Origin: Thereva unica | Lineage: Eukaryota; Arthropoda; Insecta; Diptera; Therevidae | DNA length: 64,000 nucleotides | Assembly: GCA_949987705.1 (NCBI GenBank) | Contig: OX465281.1 | Span: 170,328,516-170,392,515, forward strand | Reading direction: 5' to 3' | Part shown: positions 30,601-38,582 of the stretch, one piece after another | How positions within the stretch are numbered: position 1 is the stretch's first letter | Layout: the number at the start of each line of letters is the position of its first letter | Notes under the pieces: generated by a model | The model's input: the letters and a program-made list of their open reading frames with translations, nothing else | What the model was told of the DNA's origin: nothing | The model's database searches: none | Translations under genes and position numbers: made by a program

Positions 30601-31276
30601 GCCAGTTTTTAAGCCCGCATACCAAGATATTTTCAAAGTTAACATCAAAACGAATAAAATGAAAAAAAAAAAAAAAAAAAACTTGCTACCTGTAACGGGA
30701 AAATTTACCCCCTATCATACCCTTCAAATAGGTATGTCCGACCTTTCCGGCTTATTCAATCCACAACCTTTCCGGCTTATTAATATCAAGCTTATCTTGT
30801 TCGTTTCACTTTGATCTTTCGATTTCTATAGAAAATTTTCAAATCCGCGATGACACTGGGCTTTCAGTGTCACCGGCTCCCGCCTATAAGTAGAATGTCT
30901 AAGAACGGGAACTACTCGTATATCATGTCGGTAATTATGATTAATATAATTAATTTTAGGTGATATTGTTGTTTTTGACGTATATAACGCCGAAGAGGAA
31001 AGTAAAAACTTTCCATTAGAAAAATTTAATAAACAAATATCGAATCCAATAAATAAAGAGGAAGAGCTGTCACTCATTGGAGTGGTAGCTTTTCATGGAG
31101 TTGGAGGAATCAGAAGTCGCAACAGTGGCACAGGACACTATACAGCGTTCGTTTACCGTCGAGGTAACACTGGATGGATGGAAGTGGACGATTTAAAAAA
31201 AAAGACTGCTTTTCGACCATGTAGTTGTAAAATAGTACCTCGTTTAATCGTGTATATTAAAAATTTTAAAAAATGA
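18615..31276 (+). CDS. Six-exon transposase fused to a USP-like (C19) deubiquitinase domain, 1,194 aa
   Basis: Exons: 18615-19188, 20680-21217, 27059-27540, 28499-29775, 29932-30328, 30960-31276. All introns are GT-AG, all phases match and no stop occurs, which argues that the gene is intact. The start MPRGRPA resembles an AT-hook. A small Cys cluster (CNCGSKMKC, about 194-202) follows. The transposase core has VTMCVDSTG (Asp345), FVCDGSRALL (Asp416) and SAPVEGEINKLK (Glu628), a D-D-E set compatible with Mutator-type enzymes. Two Cys-rich blocks lie at about 685-727 and 773-821. The C-terminal third has RNTCAFDS (Cys935), CxxC pairs at 1033/1036 and 1074/1077, and GHYTAFVY (His1149) with EVDD (Asp1166), the Cys and His boxes of ubiquitin-specific proteases. 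Expected role: the transposase moves the element in the nucleus; the protease may protect it from ubiquitin-dependent turnover (inference). The exact transposase subfamily is less sure than the domain architecture. Confidence 0.85.
19300..20095. mobile_element. MITE in intron 1, TA-flanked, imperfect termini
   Basis: GGGTAGAGCGGGGCTAGTTA on the left and its imperfect complement ending CTACCC on the right are each followed outward by TA. The 796-bp centre repeats GAGCA-type fragments of the terminus near 19550-19600 and codes for nothing. TA flanks suggest a Tc1/mariner-type origin. The termini match only at roughly three quarters of positions. Confidence 0.5.
20096..20679. other. Rest of intron 1
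   Basis: AT-rich intron DNA. The phrase TGTACGCAGACTTTTGCAA occurs twice (about 20158 and 20354), bracketing about 200 bp, so another small repeat may be present. The branch and acceptor region ends in ATTTCAG at 20673-20679. No gene seen. Confidence 0.4.
21218..21997. other. Intron 2, 5' part without genes
   Basis: AT-rich intron sequence beginning with the donor GTGAGT. It contains a short GTGTGTGTGT run near 21246 and no supported ORF. The non-LTR insertion begins at about 21998. Confidence 0.5.
22249..23214 (-). pseudogene. Non-LTR ORF2 reverse transcriptase, C-terminal half
   Basis: The frame begins at GVPQGSHLGPLLF (RT motif B), runs through SLYADDIKIF (the YADD catalytic box) and the thumb. 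It ends in the conserved tail region with RRFTRYALRKLF, a CQLLGLESLQDRR stretch and a stop. Motif A and everything before it are missing owing to the deletion near 23220-23240. It belongs with 23246-24532 as one ORF2. Confidence 0.85.
23246..24532 (-). pseudogene. Non-LTR ORF2 endonuclease half, 3'-deleted
   Basis: The frame covers the AP-endonuclease domain: YYQNIRGMCTKTEDI, VLTETWLSP, GGGVLVAV, CIMGDFNLSNVNW and DLIFINND. The linker follows, up to FWAFVNSKRS. It then leaves homology, because the RT fingers and first palm motifs are deleted. No ATG is obvious at the start, so ORF2 was probably reached by re-initiation after the ORF1 stop. The enzyme would nick DNA for target-primed insertion. 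Confidence 0.85.
24541..25506 (-). CDS. Non-LTR ORF1 with PHD-type zinc finger
   Basis: The 321-residue minus-strand ORF starts MSMGKCFKCDKDLF and has a Cys4-His-Cys3 PHD-like finger in residues 5-57 (CFKC, CVIC, HKRC, CKWC). A Leu-rich putative coiled coil follows (about 65-85), then a basic, Ser-rich middle. An RRM/esterase-like tail with KKWLHLSRLDVRTTEEDI follows. PHD-bearing ORF1 proteins are known in Jockey-group elements and bind the element's RNA. The frame is complete; only nine bases separate its stop from ORF2. Confidence 0.8.
   Translation of the reverse strand: MSMGKCFKCDKDLFKDGDISCVICGKKFHKRCTLISDNEFSILKKSAQVVWRCKWCVEFPISIMLSRLDTISKELESLKQSVAGVAPKLKIEEPLSKRMQPGSKNKTVVPANISQRRSSTSSVSASAVRSDRPADVIVGPVLAPDTGSSSIDVEINPTLSTDGVTQHLASADAAGCSTGDIANSLVRNDANTNAWIRVEKKVNKPRAPRKIIGSNSDNNLLNVIGSKKWLHLSRLDVRTTEEDILKYCAKALNIAEGDLLCRRLLQKDQDPSSFKYVTFKVGVPEEIYANCFDPSTWPKGILVRAFKFQPKNEPAAAQVKP
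25962..27008. mobile_element. Foldback element at the end of intron 2
   Basis: Two arms of roughly 360-380 bp (about 25962-26340 and 26650-27008) are inverted copies. They share phrases such as CACGAAGCTGGAACTTGGGC on one side and its complement on the other, and tips around AGTCCARTAGAAATAGG. The core between them is about 300 bp with no ORF. Its right tip is only about 50 bp from the exon 3 acceptor (27058), so the hairpin lies next to the branch-point region. Small differences show the arms have aged. Confidence 0.8.
27541..28498. other. Intron 3
   Basis: 958-bp AT-rich intron with donor GTAACT and acceptor TTTATAG. No gene or clear repeat boundary is visible. The stretch 27600-27910 resembles decayed TE DNA but could not be assigned. 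Confidence 0.5.
30380..30888. mobile_element. MITE in the last intron, partly inside the right arm
   Basis: Inverted termini of the form TATAGKCCGGGAGCCGGTG lie at both ends, with extended similarity inward (AAAGATCAAAGTTAAACGAA). It sits in intron 5 between exons 5 and 6. Only its right half has a counterpart in the left arm (about 17759-17950), so the inner limit of the long inverted arm lies within this MITE. No target duplication could be fixed. Confidence 0.7.
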
Positions 31277-31888
31277 TTTTGAGACAATATTACTTTTAAC
31301 ACGTCTTAAATAGATTGAATCGATCGCGGAGTCGATACAGTCTACGAAATTGTAATTTTTTTACAACAAATTTACTACAAATTAGCTACAAAATAAGTCA
31401 CCTATTTGATTTTTTTCTGACGGTGCAATCAGTGACAATGCATGTGTGATCTGCTGGCGTGATATCACCTGATATTTCGAGATCGGTAGGCTCTACAAAA
31501 TTAATTTTTGCACTATAAATTTACTACAAATTAGCTACAAAATAAGTCACATATTTGATTTTTTTCTGACGGTGCAATCAGTGACAATGCATGTGTGATC
31601 TGCTGGCGTGATATCACCTGATATTTCGAGATCGGTAGGCTCTACAAAATTATTCTTGCACTATAAATTTACTACAAATTAGCTACAAAATACTTATATG
31701 TTTAGAAGTGGGGGATGGGTATGTGATCTGCTAGCGTGATATAATGCCAGCAGATCACCTGATTTTTGGAGATTGGTAGGCTCTACAAAATTAATTCTTT
31801 CACTACAAATTCACTACAAATTAGCTACGAATTACTTATAGGTTTAGAAGGTGGGGTTGGATATGTGATCTGCTGGCGTGATATACGT
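30697..31888. repeat. Right inverted arm of the 16-kb element
   Basis: From the tip inward it holds four subrepeats, the 3' untranslated part, the entire last coding exon (30960-31276), part of intron 5 and half of the MITE. It is the inverted counterpart of 15865-17950 without the RTE insertion. The coding exon here is intact, so this is the functional copy. Confidence 0.9.
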
Positions 31889-33238
31889 TAAAACCGAGGA
31901 TGAACATATCGTTCACTTCGAAGAGTTTTACCATTAAGCTAGAGAAATGCGTTTTTGGTGCAACAGAGATTACGTTTCTAAGCCACCGCATCACAAAGGA
32001 TGGAATACTTCCATCCTCCGATCGGGTTCAGGCTATCGTTGATCGCGCACCTCCAACTTCTGTCAAATCGATCCAGACGTTTTTGGGAATGGTGAATTTC
32101 TATCACCGATTTATCCCAAAATTGGCTGAACAACAGTTGGTGCCTATAAACGAGCATTTGAGAGACCTTCTCAACGGCTCACGTGCCAATAAAGTTTTTG
32201 ACTGGCCAGCAGAATGTCAGGCGGCATTCCTCAAGGTGAACACCTCGATGGCTGAAGCAACTCTGCTGAACCATCCAATCGAGGATGCAAAATACAGTCT
32301 TACGACTGACGCCTCTGATTATGCAATCGGAGGCGTTTTGGAACAATTCAACGGTCATCGGTGGCAACCTCTAGCTTTTTATTCCAAAAAGCTGTCACCA
32401 ACCGAACGGAAGTACTCTGCATTCGATCGCGAACTCCTCGCAATCTATGCAGCGATCAAACACTTCCGTTATTTCGTTGAAGGACGCAATTTCGTGGTCT
32501 ATACTGATCACAAACCACTGGTTCGCGCCCTTCACATAAAGACCGAACGATCCCCTCGACAGACCAGACATTTGGGTCTAATCTCTCAGCTTACCACAGA
32601 CATCAGACATGTGTCGGGTAAACAAAACGTTGTCGCAGATTACTTGTCACGCTCACTAGCAACCGCCAACGTCGACTCGGTCACCTTCGACCTGCCTACA
32701 CTGGCTCAGGCTCAACAAGGTGACACAGAGTTGAAGTCTCTACAAGAGCACCCCAGCAACGGCTCACGGGTAAAATTATTTGTCACACCAATACCATTCA
32801 CCGCCCATCAGGTATGGTGTGAAACTAGCACAGGCATTCCTAGGCCTTACATACCCACTTCCTTACGTAGACTAGCGTTCAACTCCGAACATAGTCTCTC
32901 TCATCCTGGTATTCGTGCTACAAGACGAGCCGTTACCAAGAAATACTTCTGGCCATCGATCAATAAAGACTGCAATGAGTGGTCTCGATCATGCCTAGGT
33001 TGCCAAAAGTCCAAAGTTTCAAGGCATACCAAATTTCCATTGGAAGCTTTCAAACTTCCAAATAATAGATTTGACCATATCCATATGGATATAGTGGGAC
33101 CCCTACCCCCATCTCGTGGATACTCTTATATCTTAACGATAGTCGATAGATTCACGCGATGGCCTGAAGCATACCCAATTCGGGATATCTCAGCTTCACC
33201 AGTGGCAAAGAAATTCGTCACTGAATTTGTCCCACGAT
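31889..33238 (+). pseudogene. Gypsy A RT end, RNase H and integrase N-terminal part
   Basis: After the 9-bp duplication the RT resumes. Following a small deletion, the frame from 31900 reads LEKCVFGATEITFLSHRI and FLGMVNFYHRFIP, then RNase H with LTTDASDYAIGGVL, YTDHKPLV and VADYLSRS. The integrase zinc region (HPGIRATRRAVTKKYFWP, CLGCQKSK) and first catalytic Asp (HMDIVGPLPPS) follow. The frame ends at FVPR, where the Jockey element inserted with TSD ACGAT (33234-33238). Integration resumes at 37613. Confidence 0.9.
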
Positions 33239-33625
33239 CTTCAAGTGACAACTGTCAAGTTAACATCTTGTGAAAAAAGTGCAAATTTAAAATCAAAAAA
33301 TTTATATTAATACGCGCTTAAGAAACGTGTAATAGCTTTCCACTGTTTCTACAGAGTGCAATTCATCGCTGAATATTGAAGTTTTCTTCGAATTATACCT
33401 AAAAGGCAAAGGAAAGTATAAATCATTTTTTACATATTTCTTTTCTGCCTGTCGTCGAGACAACTTGTTAACCTGTTTATCCCAAGTGCTACCACCTCAA
33501 CATTAACTACAACAACAACAACCTCTACAACTGCTTCGACTGCAAGTACAACGGCTAACCTAGCAATAAAAAGCCCTAAACCAGTAACCACACCGGTAGA
33601 AATTGCAACAACTAACCTGAGTGTA

Positions 33626-34774
33626 ATGCAAACCAAAAGATCTAGAACATCTCCCGAATCACATAAGCTAAACAAAAATAAAAAAATGAAAAATTTAAAT
33701 ACTTTGAGAAACTATTGGCTTTATCAACCACCTGGAACATCTCAAAATCGATTTGATATCCTATCAACGGATGAAGCAAGTGAAGAACCGGATAATTCAC
33801 CAGCAAGAAGCAACAGAAAAGAAGCAAAACCCATTGTACCTAAACCCCCACCAATATATGTCCAAGGCGTCAAATATATACATGTATTAATAAATGCTCT
33901 AAATACGGCTACAGAAAAAGACGCGTATGTACTAAAAGTTCTAGCGAACGACGAAATAAAAATACAACCATCAGACTCAATCACCTACACAAAAATAATA
34001 AAAGTACTCCAACTTAAACAAACACAGTACTACACTTTCAAGCCTAAAGAGCAACGTGGCTTCCGAGTAGTGCTTCGAAATATGCATTATTCAACCGACC
34101 AGAACGAAATCAAAAAAGAACTTGGTGAACATGGTTATAAGGTAATCAATATCCACAACATACTACAGGCCCGAACGAAAAAACCTCTCCCACTCTTCAG
34201 CATAGAAATCGAGACTAACAAAAACAATAAAGAAATATATAACATAACCAACTTATTGCATTGCAGAATATCTTTTGAACCACCTCGACAAAATAGGAAC
34301 ATACCTCAGTGCTTAAACTGCCAAAAATATGGGCACACTAGAAACTTTTGTACACTAAATCCAATCTGCGTAAAGTGTGCAGGAAAGCACAAAACTGTCG
34401 AGTGTACTCAAGACCCAAAGAGCTGCAACATCAAATGTGCACTATGCGGCGAATCACACACAGCTAGCTATAAAGGCTGTGAAATATACAAAGCCCTAAA
34501 AGTTCAAAGATTTCCTGCCCTACGAAAAAAAGTACCTGATCAACAAAAACCTGAAACCACTGATGCGCCAATTCCTCGCCCGATCATGACGAATACTCCA
34601 GTAACATTTGCAGATGTCGTAAAAAGTAACACTGGACAAGGCGAAAGCCAAAAAAACGTGATCAATCCTGAAGACGACTTATCCGAACTAAAGAACATGA
34701 TGAAGCAGCTTATAACACAAATCTCTAATATGATGAACATCCTAACTCTGCTTATTACTAAAATAAATGGATAA
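33626..34774 (+). CDS. Jockey ORF1 (Gag-like nucleic-acid-binding protein)
   Basis: 382 residues. The N terminus is basic and lysine/asparagine-rich. The middle holds the conserved Jockey ORF1 domain (FRVVLRNMHYSTDQNEI, LGEHGYKVINI). The C-terminal part has three zinc knuckles (CLNCQKYGHTRNFC, CVKCAGKHKTVEC, CALCGESHTASYKGC), roughly residues 230-290, that bind the element's RNA. The stop overlaps the ORF2 start in ATGGATAA (34767-34774), an arrangement that favours coupled translation. The frame is intact. Confidence 0.9.
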   Translation: MQTKRSRTSPESHKLNKNKKMKNLNTLRNYWLYQPPGTSQNRFDILSTDEASEEPDNSPARSNRKEAKPIVPKPPPIYVQGVKYIHVLINALNTATEKDAYVLKVLANDEIKIQPSDSITYTKIIKVLQLKQTQYYTFKPKEQRGFRVVLRNMHYSTDQNEIKKELGEHGYKVINIHNILQARTKKPLPLFSIEIETNKNNKEIYNITNLLHCRISFEPPRQNRNIPQCLNCQKYGHTRNFCTLNPICVKCAGKHKTVECTQDPKSCNIKCALCGESHTASYKGCEIYKALKVQRFPALRKKVPDQQKPETTDAPIPRPIMTNTPVTFADVVKSNTGQGESQKNVINPEDDLSELKNMMKQLITQISNMMNILTLLITKING

Positions 34775-37456
34775 TAATACAAATTTAAAAATAGTCGTCT
34801 GGAATGCAAACGGACTATCCCAGCATGCCTTAGAAGTTAAAAAATTTATAACTGACCATTCTATTGACATTCTGCTAATATCTGAAACCCATTTTACCAA
34901 TAAAAGCTATATCAAGATTTCTAACTACAATGTTTTTCACACAAACCATCCTAGTGGACGTGCTCACGGTGGTACAGCAATCATAATTCGACAAGACATC
35001 AGCTGCAATGTGCTAGAAGAATACACGAAGGACTATTTCCAAGCTACTACAGTCCAAATCGATGACACATACGGACCGCTCATAGTATCTGCACTATACT
35101 GCCCACCCAAATTCAATTTAAGTGTATTAAAGTTCACGGAATACCTCCATACACTGGGCCCGCGCTTTATTGCAGGAGGTGACTTCAATGCAAAGCACAC
35201 TGACTGGGGCTCAAGACTTACTAATAAAAGAGGAAAAAATCTAATGGATGCTATAAGGCAAAACAAGTGTACCTTTATAAGCACTGGAGAGCCCACTTAT
35301 TGGCCTACTGACACCAACAAAAAACCAGATCTAATTGACTTCTGTGTTCTTAAAAACTTTAACCTAAGTCAAATTACCATGAAATCATGCTTTGAACTAT
35401 CCTCCGTCCATTCCCCTATAATACTGGAATACATCACTAATGTGAAATTACTACGGCCAACGCATTTCCTTACTAACCATAAAACTAACTGGAACTTTTT
35501 TGCTAAAATAATAGACAAAAACTTGGAAACTAGAATTCCCCTCAAGTCCCACGAGGATATCGAAAGCAGCATAGTATACTTTAACGACTCAATTCAATTC
35601 GCAGCATTACAAACAACGCCTCCAATCAAACATAACCACTTAGACACTTATACACCAAAATCAATCAAACAAAAAATCAAAGAAAAAAGAAAACTTAGGA
35701 AAATATGGCAATGCACCAGATCACCAGTAGATAAAGCTAATTATAACAAATCAACTAGAGAACTAAAGGAACTCCTAAGACTACATAACAACCAACATAC
35801 TACCAAGTTTCTGACAAATCTTTCGGCAACGCAAGCAACAAACTACTCACTTTGGAAACTAAACAAGAGGCTCAAAAAAGGAATACAGCATCAAACACCT
35901 TTACGAAAACCGACGGTACGAGGTCCAGAACAAATCTAGACAAAGCGAAAACGCTAGCAGACTATTTTGAAACAACTTTTACTAATCCCTTCAATAACCG
36001 AAATAACTCATTCCTAAACATAAATAATACGTCTCCAAATAAAATAATAAAGAAAATCGGAATAAATGAAATAAAATGTTATATAAAGAACAGATTAAAA
36101 CCTAGAAAATCTCCTGGATATGATCTGATAACAGGACAAATACTAAAGCAGTTGCCAGAAAAAGCCTTAGTCTATCTTAGGAATGCTTTTAACGCCATAC
36201 TACATTTAAATTATTATCCAAAAGTTTGGAAGGTTTCTAAGGTAATCGCTGTCCAGAAACCAGGCAAAGATGCATCTAAACCATCATCGTATAGGCCAAT
36301 AAGTCTTCTACCGATCATCTCTAAATTATTCGAGAAACTCCTGCTTGATCGTATTGACGTGACATTGAAACTAAACAACCTAATTCCAGACCACCAATTT
36401 GGTTTTCGACAAGATCACTCTACTATACAGCAGGTACATCGAGTAACAAATAAAATTCTAAATGATTTGAACGAGCAAAAATATTGTGTCGCAGTTTACC
36501 TGGACGTTGCAAAAGCCTTTGACAGTGTATGGCATGAAGGACTCCTTTTCAAACTTAGCGCAATGTTACCTGACTATCACCAACTCATCAAGAGCTACCT
36601 GGATGACCGCCACTTCTACGTACAATATAATGACGAATGCTCGGACTTACGTAAAATAGAAGCTGGTGTTCCACAAGGAAGCGTCCTAGGACCTACCTTA
36701 TACCTTCTGTTTACAGCAGATATACCAAAACCTGTGTCCCGTGAAACCATGATAGCAACATTCGCAGATGACACGGTGATTCTTTCCTCTCACAACTGCC
36801 TAGAACAAGCTACTAAACAAATAGCAAAAATACTAAAGGAAACGTCAAACTGGTTCCACAAATGGGGAATACAAATCAACGAAGACAAAACGGTTCAAGT
36901 TATATATACAACAAAAAGGACCTTCATAAATCAAGCTATTACTTTAAATAACAAAAACATTAACCCTGTCAACTCAGCGAAATACCTGGGAATGCTAATT
37001 GACAACAAATTGACTTGGAAACAACATATAATTGGAAAACGTAACCAAATCAAAAATAAGTTTAGACAACTCTACTGGCTCCTAAACAAAAATTCGAAAC
37101 TCTCGCTTCATAACAAATTATTAATTTACAACACAGTAATAAAACCTATTTGGATGTATGGCATCCAAATATGGGGAACAGCCAGCAAAACAAACATCGA
37201 CATCATTCAAAGACAGCAGTCAAAAATACTCAGGAATATTGTGAATGCACCTTGGTACATATCCAATGATGATATACATCGCGACCTCAAAGTACCTAGC
37301 ATCAGGGACGAGATTAAAAGATACAGCAAGAAGCATCAAATCACAATAACATCCCACCAAAACAAGGAAATACGTGATCTACCCCAACAAGAAGCCAACA
37401 CAACAAGAAGACTGAATAGACGCAGACCAGTGGATCTCCAATTTATCACTCCATGA
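34767..37456 (+). pseudogene. Jockey ORF2: endonuclease and reverse transcriptase, one frameshift
   Basis: The first frame (34767-35939) holds the AP endonuclease: VVWNANGL, ISETHFT, AGGDFNAKH and DFCVLKN. The second frame (in use from about 35908 to 37456) holds the RT: PGYDLITGQ, SYRPISLLPIISKLFEKLL, YLDVAKAFDSVWH (motif A), GVPQGSVLGP and ATFADDTVIL (catalytic FADD), then the thumb. A single-base indel near 35908 separates the two frames, so the enzyme is not made as one chain. Apart from that it looks complete, ending 156 bases before the poly(A). Confidence 0.9.
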
Positions 37457-37612
37457 TTATGTATAATTAATAATTATTGTAAAAAAAAAAAATGTACAAA
37501 CTAAGTATAAAAGACAATGGTCTTTAAGCTTAAAATTGAATCCCTAAACTGTTAAAACAATTACTTATTGTTCTAGGACAGGTGTAATATTTTATTGGGA
37601 AATAAAAAAAAA

Positions 37613-38276
37613 ACGATTCGGCGTACCACTCGAGATCACAACCGATCAAGGTACGCAGTTCGAATCGAAACTGTTCAATGAAGTTGCCAAATTACTCGGC
37701 ACTCATCGAATTGGGACTACCGTCTACCACCCGCAAGCAAACGGGATGGTTGAACGGTTCCACAGGCAACTAAAAGCAGCCTTAATGGCAAGGGACAACA
37801 CTACTCATTGGAGTGAAGACTTGCCCTTTGTCATGTTAGGCATACACACGGCAATTAAGACCGACTTACAATGCTCACCAGCCGAGCTCGTATACGGTCA
37901 GAATCTGAGACTTCCCAATTCGATTTCTATCCCAACGGATGAGAATCCAATTGAAGAATCAGAATTTCTCTGTCGCCTTCGTTCTCATATGCAGAACATT
38001 AAAGCAATACATCCTCGGCAACCCGTCCAAAAGGATATCTACGTGCCAGAAGCCCTGGAGAACGCCGACTACGTTTTCATACGAGTCGACAGAGTTCGAA
38101 AACCTTTCGAATCTCCATATGAAGGCCCATATGAAGTAATCAAACGATTACGAAAACACTTCGTCGTCAAATTGGACGGCACAACCAAGTCAATATCCAT
38201 TGACAGGCTAATGCCAGCCTTCGGTTGTGACCGCGACAACAAAGCTAAGCCGTCTAAAGCGGTAACATTCCGTTAA
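37613..38276 (+). pseudogene. Gypsy A integrase, C-terminal part
   Basis: This resumes with [20 protein letters not shown] (second catalytic Asp) and [14 protein letters not shown] (catalytic Glu). The C-terminal domain follows with VYGQNLRLP and [11 protein letters not shown], ending AVTFR plus a stop. The frame is intact from the Jockey TSD to the stop, and the polypurine tract with eight Gs follows immediately. Confidence 0.9.
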
Positions 38277-38297
38277 CGCTACGCTGGGGGGGGAGTA

Positions 38298-38580
38298 TGT
38301 AGTGACCGCGTAAAGTTTAATTACCAAACTTTACGCAATGTCACACAACAACTTCTGGCACGATCAAAACGATCAGTCGGAACACTCCATCGATCACCGA
38401 ACTCAAAGTTCAGTGATCTTGCCGTTTTGTTCCGTCCCTATCACAACTAGTGATCGAGACACTTTCCGGTATCTCCGCTACTTACTGTTCTTCTCTCCTC
38501 GTGTGTACTTTGACCCTTGTGCTCCTGATTCGATATCGACATTAAAAATTCAATCGCGAATCAAATCAAGATATAAATAA
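38298..38580 (+). repeat. Gypsy A 3' LTR, truncated
   Basis: It begins TGTAGTGACCGCG right after the polypurine tract GGGGGGGGAGTA. The first about 130 bases match the Gypsy B LTR (41665-42042, inverted). After that the two LTRs diverge, so this one belongs to a variant or was recombined. It is cut by the repeat element that starts near 38583. Confidence 0.75.
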
Positions 38581-38582
38581 AT

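Larger units (their letters stand above)
15865..31888 (+). mobile_element. 16-kb Mutator-like (MULE/Phantom-type) transposon with transposase-USP gene
   Basis: The element is bounded by the 9-bp duplication TAAAACCGA (15856-15864 and 31889-31897) inside the Gypsy A RT. Its ends ACATATATCACGC and GCGTGATATACGT are inverted repeats. The long arms, about 15865-17950 and 30697-31888, contain tandem subrepeats of about 145-150 bp (six left, four right). One six-exon plus-strand gene occupies the centre. A 9-bp TSD, long arms and a D-D-E transposase point to the Mutator superfamily; Phantom elements of animals are the closest described group I know. It hosts an RTE fragment, a non-LTR element, a foldback and MITEs, all in its left arm or introns. 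The gene itself is intact. Confidence 0.85.
33239..37612 (+). mobile_element. Full-length Jockey-type non-LTR retrotransposon, TSD ACGAT
   Basis: ACGAT at 33234-33238 and 37613-37617 brackets a 4,374-bp element with a 5' UTR of about 390 bp, ORF1, ORF2, 3' UTR and poly(A) tail. It sits in the Gypsy A integrase between FVPR and FGVP codons. The opposite-strand Gypsy B copy carries the empty site at 42726-42730. One frameshift in ORF2 near 35908 is the only obvious lesion. Confidence 0.92.
13057..38580 (+). mobile_element. Gypsy A: Ty3/Gypsy element broken by three nested insertions
   Basis: The pieces, in order, are gag (13057-13294, 14361-14866), protease (14941-15327), RT start (15347-15864), RT end/RNase H/integrase start (31889-33238), integrase end (37613-38276) and a 3' LTR beginning TGTAGTGACC at 38298 after a G-rich polypurine tract. 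Each gap is an inserted element flanked by a target-site duplication. No 5' LTR was recognised upstream of gag, and the 3' LTR appears cut at about 38580. Besides the insertions there are a stop in gag, frameshifts around the protease and a mutated RT active site, so the copy is long dead. Confidence 0.85.

Noticed and set aside
31082..31276. The C-terminal protease read as ULP1 or OTU type
   Set aside because: The GHYTAFVY...EVDD His box and NTCAFDS Cys box, with CxxC pairs between them, fit C19/USP better than ULP1 or OTU motifs.
15865..31888. Maverick/Polinton or viral integration, because of the 16-kb size and a protease
   Set aside because: No DNA polymerase B, integrase, packaging ATPase or capsid genes. 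The TSD is 9 bp rather than 6 bp, and the protease is USP-like rather than adenoviral-type.
38338..38580. 80-codon ORF after Gypsy A integrase
   Set aside because: It is the LTR read in one frame; the homologous LTR of Gypsy B gives a similar chance frame on the other strand.
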